IMG/VR virus record: IMGVR_UViG_3300033142_001406
Span: 1 to 64,000 of that record
Reading direction: 5' to 3' (one strand)
Length of the DNA: 64,000 bases
Origin: a virus
Below the pieces are notes generated by a model. It worked only from the letters and a program-made list of their open reading frames with translations. It did no database searches and was not told the origin of the DNA. Shown here in pieces: positions 48,996 through 56,048 of this stretch. Position 1 is the stretch's first letter, and each line of letters begins with the position of its first letter. Position numbers and translations under genes: made by a program.

Positions 48996-49284
48996 CCGTT
49001 TCCTCTGTAGCCTTTTTAGAATGTCCCCACGTTATATTACCCTCTTTTAAGAATTCCGTAGGAAAGGTGTTCTCAATATGATTTTGTAATTCTTCGAGCA
49101 ACTCAATAAGAGAATCAATACAGACAGCTTTGCGGGAGTGGCTCTTTAGAATGTGATTTGCCCAACCCTTTAGAGTAGCGTCTAAGGAATAATAGTAACT
49201 GTTTTCGGGGGTTTGGGTGTCTCTTAATATATAATTATAACTGTCTGAAGTGATATGGTGTTCTTTATCAACCCACACATCCAT
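48988..49284 (-). CDS. Hypothetical protein
   Basis: 98 residues from ATG 49284 with GGGGGAGA upstream; a GTG 6 codons earlier is less likely. Mixed alpha/beta, with a Trp- and Tyr-rich N-terminus (MDVWVDKEHHITSDSYNYI) and a helix at about residues 55-78 (SLIELLEELQNHI). No family recognised. Confidence 0.55.
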   Translation of the reverse strand: MDVWVDKEHHITSDSYNYILRDTQTPENSYYYSLDATLKGWANHILKSHSRKAVCIDSLIELLEELQNHIENTFPTEFLKEGNITWGHSKKATEETDE

Positions 49285-49289
49285 ATTAT

Positions 49290-49805
49290 TTATCTCCCCC
49301 ACTTTACGTAATTGTAATAATCTTCAATAACTCTCTCTGGATCTGCCGATCCTTGGTAAGTGTTGTAGTATTTCTTGTAATACTGAGCTAAACCCTTGAT
49401 ATCTCTCTCATCCGGGAGTGCTTCCGGCACTCTCCAATAGTGAACCCTCGCCAGTGCTACTTGGTAAGCCAGATTCACTCTTAACTGCCAGAGAAACTTA
49501 TTCTCGTATGCTGGGTACTGCTCTGACTCAAATTTAGTATTTGGGATAAATTGTAATATCTTATCTGCGATTGCTGGTTTTCTGTTTAAGTAATTAATCC
49601 AGATATCTTCGGCTGTATCTGGTTCGATCTGAACTACACCGACGGCGGGACCACGAACTTGCTCAAGATAGTAACCGCCCTTGGATTCGTGGGCTATCGT
49701 CATAATAAGCAGTTCAATTGCAGCCTCAGAATACGGTATTTCTGGTTCAAGAAGAGTTAGTACGTCAGAGACTAACATCCTCATATCTTTCTGATTAATC
49801 GACAC
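49290..49805 (-). CDS. Lysozyme/transglycosylase-like endolysin
   Basis: 171 residues from GTG 49805, which has GGGAGGAGA 6 nt upstream and overlaps the nrdG stop. IELLIMTIAHESKGGYYLEQ gives a catalytic-type Glu in AHESKGG; GPAVGVVQIEPDTAEDIW and LAYQVALARVHYWRVPEALP follow, the pattern of phage lysozyme-like (soluble transglycosylase fold) proteins, then YYKKYYNTYQGSADPERVI. There is no signal peptide, so it would need the holin to reach the wall. Cell-wall hydrolysis inferred. Confidence 0.65.
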   Translation of the reverse strand: MSINQKDMRMLVSDVLTLLEPEIPYSEAAIELLIMTIAHESKGGYYLEQVRGPAVGVVQIEPDTAEDIWINYLNRKPAIADKILQFIPNTKFESEQYPAYENKFLWQLRVNLAYQVALARVHYWRVPEALPDERDIKGLAQYYKKYYNTYQGSADPERVIEDYYNYVKWGR

Positions 49806-50292
49806 TTGCTTCTCCTCCCGCCCACAACTGCGAGGCTGGGATAACTGTCTGATTTCGAGAGGCGAGTCTGATACCTTGAACGCTATAAGAATTATCAGAA
49901 GCTTCAGAAAATACATACCGCCCCAGCTTAATATAAGTTGCGAATTCTTTTAAGGTTTCCAGATGCTTAGGCATCTGGTCTATCTCGAATTGTTCGTACT
50001 TGGTAAAAACAATAATCGGAAGTTTGTACTGGGAGAGTGACCGTAGCAACAACCGCAGCGGAAGAGGCTTCTGATCGAGCGGCTCTCCCCCCAGCACCCA
50101 GATCTGTTCTACTTCTCCATACTTTATATTGGATGCTACCCTCCGCAGCATCTCGTTACTGATTGGCTTCCCCGCCTTGAAATCGTGAAGTTCTGGATTG
50201 TGGCAATAGGCACAATACGGAGCTTCGCAACCAGAGAGGTATATCTCAAGAGATTTAGTTGTCAGTGAGTATTGCAATCCTCCGTAATTCAT
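49795..50292 (-). CDS. nrdG: Anaerobic ribonucleotide reductase activating protein
   Basis: 165 residues, ATG. Radical-SAM cysteines Cys22, Cys27 and Cys30 in SGCEAPYCAYC; the first spacing (C-x4-C) is one longer than the usual C-x3-C. It is followed by VLGGEPLDQKP (the GGE SAM-binding motif). It activates NrdD by generating the glycyl radical with an iron-sulphur cluster and SAM. It follows nrdD by 2 nt in the same direction. Confidence 0.85.
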   Translation of the reverse strand: MNYGGLQYSLTTKSLEIYLSGCEAPYCAYCHNPELHDFKAGKPISNEMLRRVASNIKYGEVEQIWVLGGEPLDQKPLPLRLLLRSLSQYKLPIIVFTKYEQFEIDQMPKHLETLKEFATYIKLGRYVFSEASDNSYSVQGIRLASRNQTVIPASQLWAGGEASVD

Positions 50293-50294
50293 AT

Positions 50295-52280
50295 CTAAGA
50301 TACCCCCTTATAGAATTGACGATTAGGATAATCCTTTTCTCGACGGACCGCCGCCCAGTGCTTTGTATTTGTTAAGAAACCAACTATTCTCGTAAAATTA
50401 TTTATAATCGGGGACTTGCAAATATTGCAAGTGTCTTTCCTCCCGACGGTCATATGACCGTTCTCACATTCTTGGAGATTGTAGTTCACAGCCCAATAAA
50501 TCACTCCCCGTTTTGCAGCCATTCTGATAAGCTTTTCCATATCCTCAACGTCTTCAATTCTCTCTTCGACGTTGACGTGACAGATTGCACCTCCCGAGAA
50601 CATCCCGTCGAATTTCCCTTGTATTTCAAGACGTTCAAGCAACGTAGCCTCCGCTTGCAGCGGAATAAACTGATTGCTATAAAAGGGCAGATTGGCTTTG
50701 TTAAACCCAAGATATTTGTCCTTAGTTGCCAGCTTGATTGCTGAACTTTCGGCTGGTACTTGCTCGATATTGTGAGGCGTTTTGTGCCTCTTCTGAGCAA
50801 TCTTAGATACAAGGTCTAAGGCCCGTATGATACGTTCTGCGACGTTCTGACCAGTTTCTGATACTATACTATGCCCCAGCAGCTCAACGGCCTCGTATAG
50901 CCCCGTTATTCCTATCGTTGAGTATTGTTTACTCAACTCCATATAACCAAGATCATACAACGGGAGTGCTCCCCGAGCGATCCTATCAGCGAGAATGGAA
51001 CGCTTCGCAGCGTTAATCTTGACCGCTTTCCCGGCAACCAGACAGATTTCGTGGATAACTGCTGGGAAGTCGTTGGGATTTGTTCTGAGTGTTTCCTCAA
51101 CCAACCGGGGAAGGTTGATAGTACAAACTCCTAAACTTCCGATCTTTGTACTTCCAGATCCAAAGCTGTTAAAATACTCGTTTCGAGTGTCGGATCTCAA
51201 GCGACAACAAGAACTTAGCGTACTTGACTTACCACAGTAGATATTGATAAACCCGTATTTTTTGTTCTCTTCAGCAATCAGCTTGAGGAAGCCTTCGTCT
51301 TGAATTTCACCCTCGTCGTTAACGGTGAAGCAAGCCGTTGTTACCGGGAAAGTGATTGGGGCGCGGCGTAACTCTTCATTCATAACTTCCAAATAAACAC
51401 GTTGTAAATTTTCTACTGTAGTAAACGTGGGGATAGCGCCGTCTTTAAATTTATAATCTTTTACGAGTGATTCCAAGAAGTTATCGTCAAAGACGCTGAT
51501 ATTAACGAACGGACTTTCAGCACCCCTCATAGGGAAGTTGAAACCGTAGATTAGGGAAGTTAAAGTCTCTCTTACGTAAGTCCAAACATCCTCTTCAGTA
51601 TTCCCAACCACGATATTCCCATCCCGGAATATCGCGTACTCGAATACTTCACAATCTTCTTTAAAATCTCTGAACGATACAAACTGCTCTATATCGTTAA
51701 ATTCTAATATCTTATCAATATAGTAAGCCATACAAATCAGCAGGTCAGCGAGTCCGGTGGCCCCAGCGGTACTCTGGGAGGCGTTGACAACGAACTGCTC
51801 AATCTGGCTCTTAAAAGTAAAGAGCGATTTGGGGGGCAAAGAGCGCACCTTTGCGCCCATCTGAAGTCCTCCAAGCGCAATATCGTAGCAGCTATAGTTA
51901 AAGCAGTAAGGCTTCGCAAGAGAGTGGAAGTCGTTGATATAAATTCTTCCAACAAGCTGATCTTCTAATATCTGGTTTGCGGTTTGGAGATCGTAAAGAT
52001 CCCGCAACTCTTGCCAGAGGAGAAAGTATGAATTGTAACGCTGAAAGGGCTTAGAAGCCTCGTAATTATAGGCAATTACGTCTTTTGTAGCAACGTTGCT
52101 GTTGCTGTCCACCGAAGCGTCGGCGGTGGTTGTTTTGTTTTTGAAAAACTCCTTCGCGAATAAATTCTGGTCTAATTGCTTTCCTATCCCGTCGATATCA
52201 AACAGTTCTTTTCCGTACTTGCTCCACAAGTACATCATAACTGTATCGAAGTCTGAGTCGTAACCAACTTTAATAAACAC
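50295..52280 (-). CDS. nrdD: Anaerobic (class III) ribonucleoside-triphosphate reductase
   Basis: 661 residues from GTG 52280 with GGAGG upstream; the open frame extends further but overlaps the upstream gene. It reduces NTPs to dNTPs through a glycyl radical. The C-terminal RIVGFL holds the radical Gly (about residue 634) and the zinc site is CENGH...CNICKS just before it. Internal landmarks include GAESPFVNISVFDDNF and SCCRLRSD. No aerobic nrdA/B is visible in the window, so the phage appears to depend on the oxygen-sensitive enzyme. Confidence 0.9.
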   Translation of the reverse strand: MFIKVGYDSDFDTVMMYLWSKYGKELFDIDGIGKQLDQNLFAKEFFKNKTTTADASVDSNSNVATKDVIAYNYEASKPFQRYNSYFLLWQELRDLYDLQTANQILEDQLVGRIYINDFHSLAKPYCFNYSCYDIALGGLQMGAKVRSLPPKSLFTFKSQIEQFVVNASQSTAGATGLADLLICMAYYIDKILEFNDIEQFVSFRDFKEDCEVFEYAIFRDGNIVVGNTEEDVWTYVRETLTSLIYGFNFPMRGAESPFVNISVFDDNFLESLVKDYKFKDGAIPTFTTVENLQRVYLEVMNEELRRAPITFPVTTACFTVNDEGEIQDEGFLKLIAEENKKYGFINIYCGKSSTLSSCCRLRSDTRNEYFNSFGSGSTKIGSLGVCTINLPRLVEETLRTNPNDFPAVIHEICLVAGKAVKINAAKRSILADRIARGALPLYDLGYMELSKQYSTIGITGLYEAVELLGHSIVSETGQNVAERIIRALDLVSKIAQKRHKTPHNIEQVPAESSAIKLATKDKYLGFNKANLPFYSNQFIPLQAEATLLERLEIQGKFDGMFSGGAICHVNVEERIEDVEDMEKLIRMAAKRGVIYWAVNYNLQECENGHMTVGRKDTCNICKSPIINNFTRIVGFLTNTKHWAAVRREKDYPNRQFYKGVS

Positions 52281-52455
52281 CCCGTAGCACCTCCGTATAT
52301 ATCTTTTTTGCGTCTTGATATTTCCGACGCCGACCAACGGCGTAAACCACCCCCGTCTTGGGGTGCTGGACGTACTTCTTTTCAGCACTGATACCGTGAC
52401 GTTCGCAAATCCGATTGACAATCTTTCTTAATCTTTTCGCTTGTTTACCGTTCAT
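52270..52455 (-). CDS. Small basic hypothetical protein
   Basis: 61 residues from ATG 52455, sharing ATGA with the dut stop. Basic throughout (KQAKRLRKIVNRICERHG, VGRRRKYQDAKKIYTEVLRG), suggesting nucleic-acid binding. It overlaps the nrdD start by 11 nt. Confidence 0.55.
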   Translation of the reverse strand: MNGKQAKRLRKIVNRICERHGISAEKKYVQHPKTGVVYAVGRRRKYQDAKKIYTEVLRGVY

Positions 52456-52886
52456 CCCGTTACCCCCGTACAACCCCAACCGCCGTCTCCCCGGTCGGTT
52501 GCCCAAAGAGTATCTACTTCGACAAATTCAGCCCGGATAACCGGGGCAATCACCCCTTGGGCGATTCTATCGCCGGGGGAGATTCTCCACACCCGCTTAG
52601 AATTATTTCTAATAATTAGAGTAACTTCTCCGGTGTAACCAGAGTCGATTGTTGCTGGAGAGTTGACAAGGTAGTTGGGAAAGTCTTTTGAAAGACCGCT
52701 ACGCTGCCGGATCTGGAGTTCAAACCCAAACGGAATCCCGAAGGATAACCCGGTCCCGAATACCCCGTAGTGACCGGGCTGGATCTTCTTTCCGACCAAC
52801 GATCTAAGATCAAAGCCAGCATCCCCAACGTGCTTGTACGTTGGGAGCACTGCGTCGTGGTTAACTTTGCTTATCTCGATACGCAC
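52452..52886 (-). CDS. dut: dUTPase
   Basis: 144 residues, GTG with GGAGA upstream. All five motifs of trimeric dUTPases occur in order: GDAGFDLRS, IRQRSGLS, TIDSGYTGEV, GDRIAQG and RGDGGWGCTG. It hydrolyses dUTP to dUMP, supplying thymidylate precursors and keeping uracil out of phage DNA. Its neighbours are nrdD and the nuclease genes. Confidence 0.92.
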   Translation of the reverse strand: MRIEISKVNHDAVLPTYKHVGDAGFDLRSLVGKKIQPGHYGVFGTGLSFGIPFGFELQIRQRSGLSKDFPNYLVNSPATIDSGYTGEVTLIIRNNSKRVWRISPGDRIAQGVIAPVIRAEFVEVDTLWATDRGDGGWGCTGVTG

Positions 52887-53343
52887 TGTGATTAGCTCTC
52901 CTTTTTTGAGGTTTCAACCAGCTTTTTGGCATCCGACTATAGGCCCAGATTATATTGTGTTTTGTGGCCCACTCTCCGTATGTCGTATTAGATCCTTTGT
53001 TGATCGGGTTGTTTGGCCGCTCAAAGATCAGCCTAAAATCAACGTCGGGATATTGGGTTTTAATTGCTAATATCTTCTGCCGTCCATCTATTGTAAGTCG
53101 TCCTTTATACTCGATAATCAGCACCGACCCGTCGTCGCGAGTAACCCGGAAGTCTGGAAGGTAAGTTCTAATTTTAGGTTGCCACCTCATCCGGGCATCC
53201 TTCGGTTCGTACTCCCAAGTTGTCCCCAGCTTGGAAAGCTGGGCTGCAAGAAGAGACTCCCCTTCAGACCGGAACTGATTAACTCCGTCGCTGTATGACT
53301 TTCTTTTTTTCTTACCCTTCCTCTTTCTTAGTCTCTTGACCAA
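52861..53343 (-). CDS. T7-type endonuclease I (Holliday-junction resolvase)
   Basis: 160 residues, TTG with AAGGAGG 7 nt upstream. A basic N-terminal tail is followed by FRSEGESLLAAQL, TWEYEP, YLPDFRV (Asp), VLIIEYKGRLT (Glu and Lys), PDVDFRLIFERPNNPINKGS and TTYGEWATKHNI, as in phage T7 gp3. It resolves branched DNA and degrades host DNA. Overlaps the dUTPase start by 26 nt. Confidence 0.88.
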   Translation of the reverse strand: MVKRLRKRKGKKKRKSYSDGVNQFRSEGESLLAAQLSKLGTTWEYEPKDARMRWQPKIRTYLPDFRVTRDDGSVLIIEYKGRLTIDGRQKILAIKTQYPDVDFRLIFERPNNPINKGSNTTYGEWATKHNIIWAYSRMPKSWLKPQKRRANHSAYRDKQS

Positions 53344-53776
53344 TATTCGCCTCCTTGATTAACTCGAATTGATATTTTGGTATATCTATCAAGGGCTTAT
53401 CCTTATCTCCCCGCTTCTTGAATCCACCCATCCGACGCTCAAACTCCAGATCGTCGTTGATCGGAACGGAGATAACAGACCCGCACCGCCACCCGGAAAC
53501 GTAGTATGCTGGTACTTTATCCAGCTTTGACAAGGCCAGCATATAATCGTATTTGCTTTCGTCCAGATAGACAGTCTCAAGTTTCGAAAGGATATAACTC
53601 CTTGATTTAACTTCAATATATCCGACAAGGTGTTTATTGAACTCAATAAAGAAGTCTACCCGGTGCCACTGAGGAAACTGGTGGAGGATGTGACCGTCGT
53701 GGGTTGACTCCCAGACTTGCTTAAGATACTGTTCTGACTCCCAATCCTTATAAGTAAATATATCTTTTACCACCAC
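53312..53776 (-). CDS. PD-(D/E)XK nuclease-like protein
   Basis: About 154 residues if it starts at GTG 53776 or 53773, close to GGCGAGGAG; a TTG at 53809 would add 11 residues overlapping the exonuclease. WHRVDFFIEFNKHLVGYIEVKSRSY has the Asp and Glu-x-Lys of a PD-(D/E)XK core, with helices and strands around it. The second half (VSGWRCGSVISVPINDDLEF) is unassigned. Role in DNA processing inferred from the fold and neighbours. Confidence 0.6.
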   Translation of the reverse strand: MVVKDIFTYKDWESEQYLKQVWESTHDGHILHQFPQWHRVDFFIEFNKHLVGYIEVKSRSYILSKLETVYLDESKYDYMLALSKLDKVPAYYVSGWRCGSVISVPINDDLEFERRMGGFKKRGDKDKPLIDIPKYQFELIKEANIGQETKKEEG

Positions 53777-54663
53777 TCCTCGCCTTCGCAGAGTGACTTG
53801 AATCTGCAATAACTTTTACAGCGGGTTCCCCGATCTTTGCGCTCTTCAATAAAGTAGTTTTGTTTTTTATTACTCTGGATGCGCTTTGCCAGCTCAACTT
53901 CAGCAGCCTCCCGATCTTCAAAAACTCTTAGGGCGCGTTTGCCGCCGACTTTAAGGACAGCGAACGTTGACGGGTCTTTCCACCTTTCTAAGTCTGTACA
54001 AATAGGAAGGTGTTCTTCCTCCAGAAGCTTGACGTTCCGGTGCTCTTCAATACGGTGTTTGAGGTAATCAAGCTGATCAGCTTCTTGCCAAAGCGGAATT
54101 GGAATCTGAGTAAAACGGGTCTGCGGATATTCTGGGTTTGCGTCGGCTTGCTTCTGGTTCCACCCGTCCATAACTGCAATAACAAACAATTGATTAATCT
54201 CTATATCCTTGGATTTCTTAGCCATATAAGCGTAAAGATTGAGCTGGTTAGTCCACTCGGCTATCTTCTTTTTGACTACTTTGAAGACGTTACACGTTTT
54301 GATATCGTAAAGAACATCTTTGCGGATAATATCGGGACAGCCGGAAACCTTAGCCCCGTAAACGTCTAAAAATAAACGTTGCTCACATACGTAGCCAGAA
54401 AGCAGATTAAGTCCAGCCTCAAAGTGAGAGTGGACAGCATCCCCTCTGACTCCAGCCAGAGTGCTATTAATTGCTGTTTTTTCTCGTTTAACATACGGAT
54501 ATAACACCTTTAACCGGGCAAGCCGGGTTGAGTCAATCAACTCTGTTACGCTGAAATCAGCCTCCCCCTTTGAGTATTTGCCCATATTAGCTATCAGCAA
54601 ATCAAATACTGGTTTAATATGTTTTACGTCGTCGTAGTGTTCTGGATATTTAATATTTCTAAT
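53767..54663 (-). CDS. RecB/Cas4-type exonuclease with C-terminal cysteine cluster; AUU start
   Basis: 298 residues if begun at ATT 54663, where a perfect AAAGGAGG lies 7 nt upstream and the frame is open. The first canonical starts are TTG 54600 or ATG 54585, which lack a Shine-Dalgarno. Core motif: GCPDIIRKDVLYDIKTC (residues about 110-126). C-terminal cysteines CKSYCRFKSLC fit the iron-sulphur cluster of PDDEXK_1/Cas4-like exonucleases. It probably processes DNA ends with the SSB and polymerase encoded alongside. Confidence 0.8.
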   Translation of the reverse strand: MRNIKYPEHYDDVKHIKPVFDLLIANMGKYSKGEADFSVTELIDSTRLARLKVLYPYVKREKTAINSTLAGVRGDAVHSHFEAGLNLLSGYVCEQRLFLDVYGAKVSGCPDIIRKDVLYDIKTCNVFKVVKKKIAEWTNQLNLYAYMAKKSKDIEINQLFVIAVMDGWNQKQADANPEYPQTRFTQIPIPLWQEADQLDYLKHRIEEHRNVKLLEEEHLPICTDLERWKDPSTFAVLKVGGKRALRVFEDREAAEVELAKRIQSNKKQNYFIEERKDRGTRCKSYCRFKSLCEGEEWW

Positions 54664-54708
54664 ATTTATACCTCCTTTGGGGAGCCGATAGGCTCCCTTG
54701 GTAAACTG

Positions 54709-55308
54709 TTAGTAAAGCACGTTGTCGTCCAGATCGCCGCTTCCACCCTTGAGCGCGGAGTTGTCAGACTCTGTTACTTTACCCGAGGCACCCCCCTTGA
54801 TAAACGCCTCAAAAGACTCAGCATTCTCTAAAAGAATCATTCTGATTCCCTCTTGAGTGAGGGTCTTCTTGAGCGCCTTTCCAAACACCTCTTGATTGCT
54901 TGCCAGATTGCCAAGCAATTTAACGGATGCCTCAATTGCTGAAGTGCGGATGATCTCCTCCGGGGATCTGAACTGACCCGCTGCTGGAGACTGAAAACTA
55001 CCCCCTCCTCTGCTCTTTGATTGAGAAGAGGAGCCTCCTCCTCCCCCGGCTCCCAGCTTCGAAACCCCTTCAACTTTCCAAAACTGGCCGTCTTTGACCA
55101 TCTTTATATTGATCTCGTCCCCAGCTTTGAAGTCTCTGAAATCACTTGCTATATCATCCCAAGTGGGTATGTCCTTTTTCCAAGTGTCTGCGGAATACTG
55201 ACCACTCTGGTCTTTCTTGTTTCCGACAAGAAATAGTACGTCGTAATCCTTCCCGGCTTTTGAGGTTCTCTTTTCTTCAGTTACGTCTTTTGTTAGTTTT
55301 ACGATCAA
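54709..55308 (-). CDS. Single-stranded DNA-binding protein
   Basis: 199 residues, TTG with AAGGAAA upstream. Strand-rich N-terminus (residues 1-85, IVKLTKDVTEEKRTSKAGKD, FKAGDEINIKMVKDGQFWKV) like an OB fold, a Gly/Ser-rich linker, a helical part, and an acidic aromatic tail (SGDLDDNVLY) typical of SSBs, used to recruit partners. Gene order SSB, exonuclease, resolvase supports the call. Confidence 0.7.
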   Translation of the reverse strand: MIVKLTKDVTEEKRTSKAGKDYDVLFLVGNKKDQSGQYSADTWKKDIPTWDDIASDFRDFKAGDEINIKMVKDGQFWKVEGVSKLGAGGGGGSSSQSKSRGGGSFQSPAAGQFRSPEEIIRTSAIEASVKLLGNLASNQEVFGKALKKTLTQEGIRMILLENAESFEAFIKGGASGKVTESDNSALKGGSGDLDDNVLY

Positions 55309-55311
55309 GAT

Positions 55312-55950
55312 TTAGTTTCCTTTTTTTTTGTCTTTGATTAGGTATTCGGGGAAAGCAATCTGCTTCAGAATTTCAACGCAGAACTCCCGCCACTCGTACC
55401 ACTTGTGGTTTTTTCGTTGGTAAATAATATTCTGTAAAGTCTTATAGTTACAATTGACGAGGCGGGTATAGTGGAAGCCTACCGGGGCGTTTTCGACCGC
55501 CCCCTCAAAGTCTCCGCACTCAATATATTCGTTGACGATATCCAGAGTGCGTTGGTCAACGTGCTTCCCGCAGTTCTCTTTTTTGATAGCACCCCGTTTT
55601 AGAATGGTGTGCATCATACTGTCAGATTGTTTAGTAATTCCAACTCGATAGGTATCAAATTGATCCCAGAATTTAAGAGTGGCCTCTACTACAAACCATA
55701 CTTGGATTGACTCCAAAAACTTATTGTGACCGCCTTGGGCGTGGGCTAAACTTCTCGCGATTTCTTCTAAGTAAGCCATACTGGGAGGTTTATTTTCTAT
55801 AACTTCGTTGTTCCGGTAATCAAACGCTGTCATCTCCCACGCTGGGTGATTGTCGGTTAAAAACATATACTTACGGGAGATATCGTGGCTTAAGCCCAGC
55901 CCCAGAAGGGCTTCTTCGTAGCCACGCTCCTCTATAACTTTTACTTTCAA
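55312..55950 (-). CDS. ThyX-like phage protein
   Basis: 212 residues, TTG with AAAGGAGG 8 nt upstream. VVEATLKFWDQFDTYRVGIT, then KQSDSMMHTILKRG and LVNCNYKTLQNIIYQRKNHK, EWREFCVEIL recall the thymidylate synthase X arrangement (flavin-dependent dUMP methylation), but the ThyX signature RHR...SxR is not intact here. Phage proteins of this kind are usually annotated as hypothetical. Lying beside dUTPase and RNR genes suggests nucleotide metabolism; activity is uncertain. Confidence 0.5.
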   Translation of the reverse strand: MKVKVIEERGYEEALLGLGLSHDISRKYMFLTDNHPAWEMTAFDYRNNEVIENKPPSMAYLEEIARSLAHAQGGHNKFLESIQVWFVVEATLKFWDQFDTYRVGITKQSDSMMHTILKRGAIKKENCGKHVDQRTLDIVNEYIECGDFEGAVENAPVGFHYTRLVNCNYKTLQNIIYQRKNHKWYEWREFCVEILKQIAFPEYLIKDKKKGN

Positions 55951-55971
55951 AATTAACCTCCTTTTATTTTT

Positions 55972-56048
55972 TGGAAGACCAGATAGGAGTCGAACCTATA
56001 TCACCCTGCGTCAAAGGCAGGTGCTCCACCGGATTGAGCTACTGGCCT
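55972..56048 (-). tRNA. tRNA-Gln (anticodon UUG)
   Basis: 77 nt with encoded CCA. Acceptor AGGCCAG pairs with CTGGTCT (one G-T). D-arm stem GCTC/GAGC; anticodon stem CCTGC/GCAGG around loop CTTTGAC, anticodon TTG (reads CAA); T-arm ATAGG-TTCGACT-CCTAT. Its 5' end overlaps the polA stop (TAG): the A and G of the stop are the first tRNA bases. It must be cut from the polA transcript by RNase P and a 3' nuclease. It may supply Gln-CAA, which is common in the Gln-rich virion genes. Confidence 0.92.
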
